The notes under the pieces: generated by a model
The model's input: only the letters and a program-made list of their open reading frames with translations
The model's database searches: none
Told to the model about the DNA's origin: nothing
From: Polytrichum commune
Taxonomy: Eukaryota > Streptophyta > Polytrichopsida > Polytrichales > Polytrichaceae
Length of the DNA: 64,000 nucleotides
Direction: 5' to 3'
Assembly: GCA_950295325.1 (NCBI GenBank)
Contig: OX485806.1
Span: forward strand, 33,852,001-33,916,000
Program-made: the position numbers and the translations under genes
Shown: piece by piece, positions 22,275-35,042 of the stretch
Numbering within the stretch: the stretch's first letter is position 1
Layout: each line of letters opens with the position of its first letter

Positions 22275-24530
22275 AGTGGTTAGAATCCTTCATTTTTATT
22301 GCTACAAATTATCTATTTCAGGAAAGAACAACATTAGTGACATGCATTTTTTGGGTTTTTCCACCAAATTATGCAACTCATATTCTTAGCCAATCATATT
22401 AAAGGTCAAGTGCTTTTGATATCTATTGTAATTCTTATTACTTTTCGAAGGAAAATGCTTGTAAAATGATACGGTGGTGACCAAGGATAAAGATCCATAT
22501 TCCAACCGCACAAATCTGATTTAAAATTAACTCTCTAAAGCTTTCTCTTATATGCCAACACAAAATAAATATTATAAATCATACTTTTATAGTGCATATT
22601 TGATTCAAGCTAAAGCCCCCAAGCTTTTAGAAGTTAAAGTTTGCCTCTTAACTTTGAGTGTATGATGAATGTTGTGTTTAAATGGTAAGTATCAAAGGCC
22701 GTAAGTTCACAATGGCTAGGGGGAATTTGGAGCAATGTCAAGCAAGCCACCATCTCATGGAGCTCCTTGGTGGGCTTGCACCCTTTCTTACATGAAAGGA
22801 AAATGGTGACCATGTCGTATAAAATTTATATATTAGAAAATGTATAGTTGAATAAACATCTAGTTTTGTCAAATCTATTTATAAAATAAAGAATTACAAA
22901 TGCATCAAAAACACTACGTCCTGGTCTAAGTCCGCTTTACACTATGACATGTGGCCAAGGTTTTTGAAATGTGACGGGCATTTCTCTTGGTCATGATCTT
23001 TAAACTACCGACCATCACCACAATAAATCATAAAAAATATTTTTCCTTGCGGTCATTGGTCATGTGTGTAAAATGGCCATGAACATGTGCTTGCTTAAAG
23101 AAGAGAAAGACACTTGTTGAGCAACTAGGAGTTTAATTCTACCCTAGGCCCACCATTCAAATCGAAATACATATCCCCCCCTTTCGTTCCCATTGGCCAC
23201 GAGCCTTAGTGTTGGCCAAGTTCCCTCCCACCAAACCTATTATTGATGACAATGACCACCATGGCAACCATTGGAGCCATTGGTTAGACATTTCAAAGCC
23301 TTAGGAGTTGTTTACACAAATGCCCACTGAGTATGACCACCTTTTAAAAAAAAAAAATCTCATTGCTTGAGAAATAAGTGGCGCTCCCACTATGTTCTAA
23401 ACAAAATTACCAAATACAATAGTCATCATGTTAGAAAATGGATGAAAATGACATGGCATCTTAAATGCTCAAAATGAATAATATATGATGGTCACCCAAA
23501 TTTGACGGTGAGAGAACCCAAACATATTATCTCATTTGAAAAAAGAAGGTGACCATGTCAAACAAAGTATAATTATAAAAGTAAAACATGTCATTAGCGT
23601 ACCCATGTTACTAGTTTTTATTTTCATGAAAAACCCTATGTCTTCATCTAAGTTTGCATTAGACCATGTCTTGTGACCAAGGATTTAAAAAAGAATGACG
23701 AGTGTTCTCTTGGTCATGGTCTTCAAACCTCCTGACCATGACCATGAGAAATTCTAAAGGCCTTTTTCCTATGTGGCAACTTAACAATGGAGGGCTCCTA
23801 GTAGGCGCTTGGAGCATTTGCATGGGTCATCATGAAGAATGCAACAATCATATGTTCAAGAGTGTGGAGACCCCAAAGCATTATTTAATTATTTATAGAT
23901 TGAAATGCCCACAAGAAAAACTTGGACTCTTTGACAACATTGGAGTTAGTGTCGGCAAGCTCTTTGGCATTTCATGGAAATAAATCGTCACATGGCATCA
24001 TCCTTGGAGCCAATCGTGGTAACCCATGAAAAAACCCGATAAAAAACAAGAACAAAAAACAATACGCCTAGGATATACTTAGAAACACCACCATCTAGCA
24101 AATGTGGTGTGCTATAAGTGTGGGATGACATTCTCCGCAAAGGATATAGTTGTTTTCCAAATTTGTCATAGGATGTAGAGTGATACTAATTGCGTAGGCA
24201 TAGCACATAAGAATCAAAATCATAAAATATGGTGAGTTTAGAAGTGCAAAAAAACCACTTGCCCTTGAGGCTGAGTTTGTTAGTATTTGATGCGTTGGTG
24301 AGGCGCTTTGTATGGGCGGTGTCTCTCACCTTAAGTGAAAGTTGAACCCTCCTTTTGCTACCATCCTTGATGGCTCCTTCTTGCATGAACTGCACCAAGG
24401 GGTGGTTGTGTTCATCTTTTAGTTGTATGAATTTGCTTCAATTCTTTCGGGGTGAAGGGAGAAGTCATATATATATATATTTGTAGATCCACACATACCT
24501 CTCACCTTAGAGTAGAAGGGTTCTAAATGG
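22275..24530. other. Gene-free stretch, nothing recognised
   Basis: AT-rich with no supported gene. 22720-23120 and 23380-23720 share loosely repeated clauses ('tcttggtcatgatcttcaaac', 'gaccatgtc') suggesting an old duplication. A (TA)n tract lies near 24470. Confidence 0.35.
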
Positions 24531-24534
24531 TAAT

Positions 24535-24895
24535 TTTTCCAACCACCCTACTTCTCCTATGACATGGAACACACAATTAGGGCAAGATGGTTAGCATATC
24601 CAAATCAAGGCTGTAGTCGCTTCCTTCATAATTTTTGGAGCTCATATGAATATCTAATTCATTACCAAAGTGAAATTTTTCGTGCTCATTAAATGGTCAC
24701 ATAGGTCCCTCCCTTCCCCCCAATTATGTTGCCCATTGAGCAATAAATGGTTAATGTATTTGAGCATGTAGCCTGATCACTTTTAAACACATGTCTTTTT
24801 GGTATCCCTTTCTTGGATCCACACCTAACCAGGTACCACTCAAATATAGGCATCCAGTTAAGATAAGTAATTGAATTAAGCACATTTTTCCTTAC
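24535..24895 (+). repeat. Dispersed repeat R1, copy 4
   Basis: The clearest R1 copy. It runs from 'cacacaattagggcaagatg', through 'gctcattaaatggtcacata' and 'catgtctttttggtatcc', to 'ataggcatccagttaagata'. Confidence 0.6.
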
Positions 24896-25331
24896 ATTGC
24901 ATTACTTGAGAAAGGGAGGAGATACTTCAAGAATGTGGGTATTACCACACATTCCCCATTTGACAGGGGCGGTGATTGCAACCGGACCCCATTTACATTT
25001 CCGAGTCCAATGTACAACAATTGTAATTTGGACTTGACACATGTAAATGGGATCATGTCGCAGTAACTGCACAAGTCAAATGGTAAGCGTGTTCTAGGAC
25101 CACGTTTTCTAGTAGAAAGAGTCGCACCGATTCGGAGAAAAGTAGTTCGGATGAACATAAGTTTGGTCTTTGTGAGGGTCTTCTAGTCCTCACATATCTT
25201 AACTCCTAAGCATGGCTTGGTGTAATCTACCTCTCTTGTGACATGTATATATACATGATCTTATCTATCAATGGAACTTGCCATTTGACACGTACTAGAA
25301 CCCAATATAAACAAAACTTCCAAAAAATGCC

Positions 25332-25544
25332 GTGTTGAATGTTCCCATCGCCATGACAATGGTCGAAGTAGCCGTGGTGTGTGTGATGTGCTTCCTCAAC
25401 ATTATTGCCACCAAGCTTCTTGACATTGCCGCGTCGAAGAAGCAGCTCCATGCAATCAAAGAAATTCAAGAGTCATCTCACGGGCAACCGGCTGGTTCGG
25501 TTTTCATTCTCCAACCGCAACCGAGTGTTGTGACCGCCGTGTGA
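25332..25544 (+). CDS. Unassigned 70-codon ORF with one hydrophobic segment
   Basis: The frame reads MLNVPIAMTMVEVAVVCVMC and continues with a hydrophobic stretch (about residues 10-30) that could span a membrane, then a polar tail ending QPSVVTAV. GC content is clearly above the surroundings. I do not recognise a family. It could be a small gene, a captured exon or a decayed gene. No splice partner was found. Confidence 0.3.
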   Translation: MLNVPIAMTMVEVAVVCVMCFLNIIATKLLDIAASKKQLHAIKEIQESSHGQPAGSVFILQPQPSVVTAV

Positions 25545-26283
25545 GCTTAAGTGGCGGCCGTTAAAACGGTTCAATTGTTGATCGAGATATAAGGTATGCG
25601 GGTGTTAAGTTCACTCCGTTTTCCTTGTTCTCCATCTTCTATTGTTCAACATTTAGACCTTCAAATTCGCGATGCATTGATAGCAAATCATCTACAATGA
25701 AACATCGTTGTAAAACTGGATTGGAAACGAAACCTTCTTTTTTTAAATTCAATCATTCCGAAGTGCATGTTTGTTGGTTCCTTAATTGAAGACAAGGTCA
25801 TCCCAATTGTGTTACACTGTTGGTTGTGGAGTGGTTGATAGATTCAGAAGATGTGATTCATTCTTCTCTAAACATGTCTTTTTATGGTGTTTGTTCTTTG
25901 ATCCTCGCCCGACCACATGCCAATCAAATATAGGTAACTGGATAACACCTCCATGGATCCCCGAAACATCATTCGAGAAGCTCAACATGTTATGTGGGCT
26001 TTAGGAAAAGAATTGGAGCAATAGTTTGCCTTTGTGCTTCAACATAAGTTGTGTGACGCTTTATTGATTCATAAGTTGCATGGGTTTCAATCCAAATTTG
26101 AGACTATGCTCGGGAGTGACTTATACGTTTATAGATTGAGGACAAACTTTGCAAGGTGAATAATGTCATGCCATTTCCGATGCTCACAAAAAGAGCGGCT
26201 CATTTAATTTCACAATACGAGTCGGTTTAGAGTTTTTTTTAGTGGTGGTCTTGTGGGATTCATATATATATATATACATATTG

Positions 26284-26649
26284 ATGGGGCGGGAAGTGGG
26301 TGTGAGTATGAGCAACACCGGTCATGTGATGAGGAGGTCGGTTGGGCCTCCACCGCCACGAGAACCTACCGGTGGGAGGATTAGGGTTTTGGACTCTTTG
26401 TTGGGGCAAGTGGCCATAGCCCAAGTTGGGAAGGTTTTGAACAAGGGGGTTGCCGATTTGCGAAACGTGGACCGGATTCTTGAAGAAAAAATCGCAAAAC
26501 TACGTGAGCGGAAGGTGGAGCTCATGCTTGAACGGGAGAAGGATGAGGACCCGAGAGACCGAATCGAAGAGATTCTCGCCGACCATGCTCACGTAAGTGG
26601 GTCTAGAATGGACATTGCTTTTCATTGCATTGCTCAACTACTTCGGTAA
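26284..26649 (+). CDS. Unassigned 121-codon ORF with a charged helical segment
   Basis: Starting at MGREVGVSMSNTGHVMRRS, the frame has a Pro/Gly-rich part ('GPPPPREPTGG'), then a segment likely to be helical or coiled coil (about residues 50-100: 'VDRILEEKIAKLRERKVEL', 'EREKDEDPRDRIEEIL'), and ends 'MDIAFHCIAQLLR'. GC-rich relative to its flanks, with a codon pattern unlike the random ORFs nearby. I cannot assign a family. The tail resembles regions of plant transposon-associated Myb/SANT-like proteins only in general character. It may be a transposon ORF or a captured host fragment. Confidence 0.4.
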   Translation: MGREVGVSMSNTGHVMRRSVGPPPPREPTGGRIRVLDSLLGQVAIAQVGKVLNKGVADLRNVDRILEEKIAKLRERKVELMLEREKDEDPRDRIEEILADHAHVSGSRMDIAFHCIAQLLR

Positions 26650-26819
26650 TGGACCCCTCGTCCAAAGAAACAAAAGCCTTGTCCTCGAGAATAATGAGTA
26701 AACGGTAACCCGTATTCACGGTGAACCAAGTCCAAGAGTGTTTTTCCTTTGCCGAAAAACCCATGTGGTCCTCAATTTCATATGCCCAAATCGTCACAAA
26801 CATGCAAAATGGTTAGCAC

Positions 26820-28000
26820 AACTTTCTACTAACAATGTTATGTTAGCTCTACACTCACCTTCCGTAATATGAGATGAGTGGGAAATTCAAATAGAAGATG
26901 TCCGCTCATTTTGCTAATAATATTTGAAGCTCATGTAAATATCTTTTCTCCTCAAGGTGAAGATTCCCTTTCTTCTTAATTGATCATATGGGTCTCCCCC
27001 CCCCCTTTTTGTTGACTCACGTATTTTTATTTAAGCAGCACAAACATTTAGAGGAGGAGGAGGAGGACAACAACATGAACATTGTATGTTTGCAGCCTAC
27101 AATAACAATAACCTCAGGTACCAAGCCACGTGATACAAGTTATTTTTAGCAAGGTGCGAGATCCGGGGGTAAAGTGTATGTTGTGTTGAGAATGGAAGCA
27201 CTTAGAGCATCTCCACCAATGGAATCACAAATGAACCTCTAACAATGATTTTTTGATCTTTTCAAGGCAAGGCCACATGATCCGTCCCACCCACAAACCA
27301 TTCTATGTGTCTAGTTTCATCAACGGCCATTGACTATGTTAGAGAGGGTCTCTTTCTAGAGCTCTACATCCGACCAAATATATGGAGCTAAAACACTCTT
27401 GAGAGAGGCCCTCTAGGCTCTATATCACACTAGGTGGGCCAAAGATTGAATATATATGGGCTTTGGGGGTGGGATGTGGCACCCAAATTCAATCAATCAT
27501 GTTTTCAAGAGTAAGATGTAGTGTTCATCACAATAATGAGGAAATCTTTAAAAGCAAGCTCAATGTGTGTTGGTTTGGGAACAAATTTTCACAGTCATAT
27601 TCATAAGAATTATGAACAAAAAAATGTGTCGATGATTTTTAGCTTATAAGGTTATAAGAGCGTTATTCAGTTCGTTTTTCAAATCCTCCTACTTCTATGG
27701 ATTACTTCTACAAAACTTGTGTTGTATTAGCAAATCTACCATGAAGCATCAACAAAAACCATACTGAAATATTAGATCTTTGTTGATTTCTTTATGGTTA
27801 TCGGAAGTGCATGTTTGTTGATTCCTTAACTAAATACACATATCCTCTTAAAATGTTCATTATTAAATGTGAAAATAGTTAATAAATTTTGAAGATGTAA
27901 TCCATCCAATCTAAACATGTGTCTCAAATGTGGTGTTTGTTCTTTGACCCTCACCTAACCACACACCAATCACCAAATAACACAACATGACCTTGAGTGA
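26820..28000 (+). repeat. R1-related fragments
   Basis: Partial R1 clauses occur at about 26860-27000 ('gctcatgtaaatatc', 'aattgatcatatgggtc') and 27830-28000. The latter resembles 25690-25960 ('gtgcatgtttgttg', 'gtggtgtttgttctttgacc'). Heavily diverged and non-coding. Confidence 0.4.
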
Positions 28001-29310
28001 GTATGAATTGCTTCTCACCTACAACAAAGCAAGCATCATATGCTTTAGTGGATTCAAAGAAACGAGCATGAATTATGTGACAAAATAATGTGGAATCTAA
28101 TCAAATATTTCGTCGGTGTGTCTTTGTGCACATAGAGGACGGCACAACAAGTGATATGCCGGAAGATGACGAAATGGAAAATCATGAAGGTTGAAGACCA
28201 AGAGAGTTGAATAAAATTTGTTGATTGGAACATATGCTACTCAATGTCCAATCATGAGGCTATATTTTAAAGCATCGTTGTGTATTGGGTGTTTGTTTAA
28301 GAACCCCTAAGTGTGTGTGAGAGACCCCTATATGGGTGTCCTCATGCATAAAAACATATATTTGAGCCACATAACGTATCTGATTGTAAGTTTAGATTTT
28401 AGAGCATCTCTTTGTATTAGATGTTGGCTAGGATGGAACATCTTGTGCGTGTCAAATAATGGTCAAATAACATCATTAAGGAGTTGTCTCATATTCTCTT
28501 TCTATAACATGAAGTCCATAACATTTCTAAGCAATTACATAACAATCTCTTTCCAAAGAAAGAGGTTGAAATGAAATTCACTTTGATAATTCACAGTTGC
28601 TTATCAAAGCGTTCATAGTACACAATATGAGTGCTCTCCACAAATGGGAAAACACATGAGATTAAAGGAAAATTATAGTTCATGTGATGCATGGTCCCAC
28701 AAAATGCAGCCAAGGAGCTTTGTAATGTTATGGTCATGATGGCTCAAATGGATCTCCTTATCATTGATAATGTATGGGCACTGATTCATGGTTTGACATG
28801 CCTTGATTTGCATGTTATCATTGTGATTTTAAGGACCTCTTATATGAGGAGTCATGCTTATTTGGGGCTTTGACATGTGTAAATCCTTATACATGATTGG
28901 TCTAATTCACTAAATCAACCCCAAGTACCTATCATGGATGATAGAAATGTGAATGAAATCCATGCCAATTATTGGAAGAAAGTCTTATATATTTTACATC
29001 TAACAACTTTGTTATGAAATTTTTATCATGACGATTTAAATTAATATGGAAAATCACTTAGTAAGTGACAATAATTGCAACATTGTCAATCTATTATGCC
29101 CCCTTTTTTTCTTAACAAGGAATGACAAATAATTTGGTGTTGGTGACACTAAACGGCCAGTTTACAACTAGTATCGAGCAAGACTAAAATAAGATTGGTG
29201 ACATGAAATATTGTTAGTAATGGAGGCTGTGTTATAGTATCCAATGCCTCATGTACAAATCTACTAAAATCTGCTTAGAGATACTTAGGTGTAGTGAATT
29301 ATTTGATCCA
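28001..29310. other. Gene-free stretch
   Basis: The part at about 28900-29222 is a worn, inverted relative of the M family MITE ('ttggtgacatgaaatattgtt' at the end). Otherwise nothing is recognised. Confidence 0.35.
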
Positions 29311-29312
29311 TA

Positions 29313-29606
29313 TCTTGGAGTCATTGATATAAAACTTCGATCGGTTCTCTCTAGATGGTGCAGAACTTTATCAATGCAAGGTGCAAGAAAATAAAACAAG
29401 AATAGGAAAAAGTTTGCCTTGATAAAACTATCTTTGGAAAACGCTCGCAACCAAACTTTCACTTCTTGGGCATTTAGGGGTTGAGGGCCAGTTCAAGTGG
29501 GGTCCCAAGTCCTAAGTCCTAAGTCACTTGAGGTCAATCCATACAATCTCAACTATTGAGAGCATGGAAGTTGGTACTTACAATTTCACACAAGCTCCCA
29601 AGTCCA
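29313..29606 (-). repeat. Inverted duplication, right copy
   Basis: Reverse complement of 21964-22271 with few differences. Matching begins after 'tccatatcttgg' and ends near 'cacacaagctcccaagtcc'. Confidence 0.8.
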
Positions 29607-29609
29607 TTC

Positions 29610-31490
29610 CCTTAAAATTCTTTGACCAATGCACTTCTTTGTCGTAGTCTAAAGTGGTCCTTACACTATGGCAAACCATACAACTAACATGATTTGTTCC
29701 AACTCTAAGAAGCCTAAACATAAGTGATTGTCGCATGCAACTCACGATAAACAATGGTTTCTGATGGTTTGTTGCATTAGCATAACATTATTGAGTAGTG
29801 TGCGTTCGTTCACGTGGACCCCGAGAATATTTCCATGGGATGTTGCAACTAGTGCACATTCATACTGAGATGCACTAGTTGCGGCATCTATAGTTATATT
29901 TGTGGGGCCCATATGAACGAATGCACATTGCTTAATAATGTTATAGGACATGTTTTCTTTGTGTTTTATTTAAATAAGGTGGAAGGTAAAACACTTATGT
30001 TGTTGATTAAGGACATATGGGCAAGTGGGGATCTCAATGTATGACATATGCATACAATTTCCATGAGTTTGGTTGAGTCTTCAAATCATATGTTTGTATT
30101 TATGGGTATGGAAGTTTATTGAGTACATTGTATTCTATCAAGGAGATCATAAAAACATTCTCATTCTTGTTTCTTGATTTCCTCTCGGTTTGCGGTGGTT
30201 CTCCTGAGGTGGTTGTATTTTGGTTCCGTTATTGCAATTGAATTTTCAATTTGTGGCAAAAACAAAAAAAACACATTATAATTTGTGACATTGATGGAAA
30301 AAATACCGAAGTATGAATATGCATCCAAGGGCAAGCCCATGATGAGTATTTGAACTAAAATCTTTGGTAGCATTAAGATATTCAACCAATTTAAAATATG
30401 CATATAAAGAATGACACAATTTTAGATATTAGGTTCGGTTTTATACAGTTAGATAAAAATGGAAGTATGTTTTGTGCATGGAGATTGGGCTTCTTGGACG
30501 CCCTTGACATTTTAGGTGTTGATTGGATGCATAAATTTGACTGGTATATGGCAAGGTTTATAGTTGAGAAGAACACCCAAAATACACGTTTATGATGAGA
30601 TTGGATTACCTACGTGCATACAAATATATGAACCATTGTAATTCCAACACAATCGGAGGGCCTACAAGATGATCATTTAGAGAGTTGGTACGAGAATGTT
30701 CACTTTGAAAACTTACAGTATTTGGTTATGTTCCTTTGACTATGGAACTTGAAATGAATATCTATGATTTGCAATTGTTAACTAGATGAGACAATTCCCA
30801 AGTTGATTCAACAACCATAAGTGTCTTATAAAGTTCAAAGTGCTCGCAATAATACCATGTACTTTATACTTCTAGTTTATAGTGCACCAAAAACTCATAA
30901 AGACTTTCATAGGCCTTCTCAATTGTCCTAACAATTGAACTCAGAACGGTGAATATATTTGAGCACATGTCTTTTTGGTGTCCATTCCTAAATATAAGCT
31001 TGATGATGTAAGGTAGAAAAACCAAAAATGTTGAATGACTAGTACTGGTGCACTAGACTAGGTGTAGAATGATCCTTGTGTGGACCCAAAATGGCCAAAT
31101 GTAAAAAATGGTGGCCCGAAAAGGATATAGTGATAGGTGGGATGTAGTGATTGGCTAGATAGGTGTTGTTTCACACCACTTGCAATCACTCTTGGGTGCC
31201 ATCGAGTGAAGCGTTTCGTATGCATTCAAATGCAAAATAGGATAGTCTGATGCTCAAATTAAGGAGACTCTACTATACAAGTAGGGGGGGGGGTTACTTA
31301 CGTGCCTCTTTGGGTAATTAATTATTCACATGGAATAAAATCATGTAAAAACTTGCATTCCTCATGGACTCCTCTACTCCAACTTTGAAAAATATTGCAC
31401 AAATTTCAAGCCACTCTTTATGCCCCAATCGTCTTAATTTCACCGATTCTACCTTGTACCAAAGACATGGACTTGTCGTATACAAGGATA
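29610..31490. other. Gene-free stretch
   Basis: Contains a small inverted repeat at about 29800-29950 ('cgttcacgtggacccc' against 'ggggcccatatgaacg'), a G9 run near 31285 and AT-rich DNA without a supported gene. Confidence 0.35.
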
Positions 31491-32270
31491 CTGCTCATCC
31501 ATCTAACATAAAGAATAGAACTTGACCCTCTATAGGTTTGTTGCCAATTAGACTAAGGGCCACTTCACACATGAGCCAAGAGCCGTGACCTTGTAATGGT
31601 GAGGACCCTTGACTCTCATCCAAAGGCCGTACTATGGGTGTTGGGAAAGTTGTTTTATGTAGTCACGGGCCCTCAAGCATAGTGTGAAGTGAGAATGGAC
31701 CATGTTGCGGGACCATTGCATATTTTGTTGGCGGAAAAGGAGGGGATGGATTTGGTTTAATATAATATGTCTCAAACTTTATCAATTTAAGAGAATTACT
31801 TGTTCGTGTTTGTGTGTCCTAGAATCTGTCCTAAAATTTGTCATGTTGGAAAAAATATTAAAACAAATCACAGTCTCCCAGAATTTTCGTCATGCCCACC
31901 TCTTGGAGGTGGGCTTCACGCAAATTCCGTAAGACCATGCACCCTTATCCACAACCTGCCATGTAGAACTCCATGTAGACTTTTCATCCACGGACTTTTC
32001 TCTGGGCCTTTAGGCCTTCACCTCCTAGTGTGAAGTGAACTTGGACGGTCTCAACCTTCTCAACCAATGAGAGCGCTTACATTGCCATGGTCAGGGGCCT
32101 TCAACCTTGTGTGTGAAGTGGCCCTAATCCAGGGTCTTTAAAGTTGAACCCTGGTGTCAAATCAACTTTAAAAAAGTAACCTCCAAACTGCATACTATTT
32201 CAAGGCTTTTATGTTGAATGAATGAATGAGAGGTACACTCATATACGATAACCCCCCTCTCTCTCTCTAT
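31490..32270 (+). repeat. Dispersed repeat R4, copy 2, interrupted by a MITE
   Basis: The left part (about 31490-31556) and right part (about 32125-32270: 'gggtctttaaagttgaa', 'gcatactatttcaaggc', 'gaatgagaggtacactca') are continuous in the 42.2 kb copy. Here they are split by the element at 31557-32124. Confidence 0.6.
31557..32124. mobile_element. Tourist-like MITE, GGGCCACTTCACAC family, TSD TAA
   Basis: A 568 bp copy of the family at 19690-20194, with ends GGGCCACTTCACACATGAG and the complement of GGGCCACTTCACACACAAG, flanked by TAA at 31554-31556 and 32125-32127. Inserted into repeat R4. The 76-77 codon frames inside it are incidental. Confidence 0.8.
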
Positions 32271-32496
32271 TCAAATCCGGTTGTAGATTCTGAGATCATA
32301 TTTACTGTTCTGAAGCAGAGGAGACAAATTCGAGAATAACTGCCCACAGTTATTCTTGAATGAACGCACGGGATTGTTATCCTGACCTTCAGACGCGTGA
32401 GCTGTACATTAAGTTGAGATTGGATTTTTGTAAACTGGAATATATTGGCATTGATGAGAAGATATTCCATCGGTTTAGCTTAACGGGAAAGAATGA

Positions 32497-33054
32497 GGGG
32501 TTGTTTACACTATGGACCATGAAGCCGTCCCAAGGCCTTGTAAAATTTGTGATTGGTTGGTGACCTCGTCCCGGGAACACTTCGGTTTTATACCAAGGAA
32601 ATACTGCCAGAGTGGCCATCGAGTTTGAGGTTTCCAAAAGACATGTTTTAGGGTTTACATTATCCACTGACATGGTCCAACGGGGTTCGCGGTGGGAGAG
32701 GCGAAAGAGGTGCTCAAGTAGGAAAAAGCAGGGGCCTGTGGCAGAGAAATGTTGTTATAGTAATTTTTTCATGAAATTATTTTGAGGGAAGAGAAGATGA
32801 AGACAAGAGAAGACAAGCGAATGGTCAAACTTGATTCTTTGTTTCTTTTCAAAACTGGCCTTTTGGGGGCATGTGTTAAAATGAAATCAACACATTCCCT
32901 TTTTGGTGCATGGTCATTCTTCTTGGTCCACATTCGGTTTACACCTAGTGAGGGCCCAAAGGCTTTGTAAATTGATTTTTTAAAAGAAATTGGACCATGG
33001 AAAAATGCCATTTTCCAATGGTCCAATTACATGGTCCATGGTGTAAACCGGGCC
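32497..33054. mobile_element. Tourist-like MITE, GGGGTTGTTTACA family, copy E
   Basis: A 558 bp element with ends GGGGTTGTTTACACTATGG and the complement of GGCCCGGTTTACACCATGG, flanked by TGA and TTA (one mismatch). Its interior matches copies at 12.3 and 38.6 kb, including 'tttttggtgcatggtcattc'. Confidence 0.65.
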
Positions 33055-33059
33055 TTACA

Positions 33060-34790
33060 TCATGTTCTTGAGTGGGCAACAAACTTATAGGGTCAAGTTT
33101 TTATGTTGGATGGATGAGAAGTGTGTTTGTATGTGATAATTTCCTCTCTCAATTTAAATAGATGGATAAGTTACTCAAACATGTGTCAAGATGATATGAT
33201 GATTATCATGTCATTCTTATATCAAATCTTTGCTCACTTTGGCATATGAAAACCAACATGAACGGTAAAGGACTTTGAGATTTTGTCACCTTTGAAAGGA
33301 GGTTTGAGTTGTTTTCATGAATATGTCAGCAATTATGTTGAGAAAGTTGTATACTGGTTGGGAGGTTGGTTATGAGTTCAACATAGAACTATAAACAATA
33401 TGATAAACTCAACAGTACGTTTCAAAACATCATATGAAGTGAACCTTGAACACTACCCCCAAAAAAATTCTCTCTTCAAAAAGGACCTTCAATATGTGTT
33501 GAGGGGGTTGGAGGAATGATGTGGCAATCACAATGTGGTCTCTAGGGACATTAACACTTAAGTGCTCATGCCACCCAAAATGGGTCACCACCTAATATTC
33601 TCATGGGGTTTGTGACCCACTAGGTGGCAATCTACATGGATGGAAGTGTATGTCTTGGTTTAGGGTGTTGCCCACTATCATGGGGGCCAAAATAACATAT
33701 GTAGAAGCCATATTCCAAGCATCTTGGATTTTTTGAGGGTTTGGAAGTACATGTTTTGGGAGGTAGTCCCATGAGCTACCCAATGTGTATCAAGTGCAAT
33801 TATCACCACATGTGACCTTTCTAGTTTGCAACCCATATATTTCAGCTAGCATGTCCAAATTGGGTGAGGTTTTTTCCCATAGGGACAAGATCACAACTAT
33901 GCATAACTTCACCAGAAAGATTTGGCAAATTTTGAGGGTATAGGTCAAAGACCTCAGTTAAAGGGTAAAACTCCAAAAATGTCTTGATTTGGCCCTTCAA
34001 CTTTGAGGGTGACGGACTTGATATAAATTTTATCAAAGAAACCCAAAATTTTGGGAGGAGTTGCCTTGACAACCATATAATATATTTGTGGCCAAATTTC
34101 TAGCCTGCAGAAAAAAAAATGCCCTGACCCAAGTGGGCATCAAACGGAAAAATTCAATTTTTGGGGGAGTTCCTCCCTTGATGAAGGGCATATTCATATG
34201 TCAAGCCAACGTTGCGAATGTGGCCAGATTGACTCCAAAATTTCACATCAAGAATATATGGTAGTTTGGTTCACATCCGTATGGTTGGAGTTGAGAAGAA
34301 CAAATCTTATTTTGCTACATGACTGAAAATTTAAGGACTAGTGCTAGACCAACCCATAAATGGAATTTGAACACTTGAGTGTTTAGGGATTAAGGGTTAA
34401 CCCTTATATGCCGAGGCGGTCTTTTTTGTCGAGGCGGTCACCTCTGGCCGACAAAACCAATGTAGATGTTTACATGATAGTCTTTTGATCAAGGACATAC
34501 ACATGGTTGAATTTTTGTGTGGACAATCTTAGCTTTATAAAAGCTTCCATCCGCATGGTCACATCTTCCATAAAAGGTGTCAAGTTTTTTTAATAAGCTT
34601 ACGAATTGGATTGAATTTTTTTAGGTGATTTTGGGAAGATTTTGCTTTGGCTTTTAGGATTCAAGGTAGGTGCACCCATTTTAGTTTTAACCCATTATGA
34701 ACACTTCACATTAAGGGTATAGTGGACACATACCACATGTTACAAAATTCTTAGAAAATGAATACCAACTGTAGGCATAACATGACCTAA
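33060..34790. other. Gene-free stretch with coding-like remnants
   Basis: On the minus strand, about 33600-34080 holds neighbouring open stretches ('SWDYLPKHVLPNPQKIQ', 'GEVMHSCDLVPMGKN') whose composition looks protein-derived. I cannot assign a family. The piece may be an old retroelement or gene fossil. No termini were found. Confidence 0.3.
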
Positions 34791-35020
34791 GGCATAACAT
34801 TGATAATATTATAGCCACTTGTCACAAAGTTCACAATGTACAACTTAAGTGCTCCCCAAAGATGGGGGAATCCTAAAATTAAAGGAGAACTATGCTCATG
34901 TGATACATGATCCCACATAACACAACTAAGGGTTGCATGATGTTTTGAATCAACTATGGGTATGATTTGAATTGCTAACCATCTAAGACTAATTGCTTGT
35001 TTCATGTCCTACGAGAAGTG
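34790..35020 (-). repeat. Dispersed repeat R1, copy 5 (inverted, partial)
   Basis: Reverse complement of the R1 left part, ending in 'tgtcctacgagaagtgggtg', the same clause seen inverted near 500. Confidence 0.45.
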
Positions 35021-35042
35021 GGTGCAAAGAGGAAACCATCTT

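Noticed and set aside
30398-30595. Frame with 'DILGVDWMHKF', reminiscent of the retroelement protease-RT linker
   Set aside because: A single short match with no supporting motif around it. Too weak to call a retroelement.
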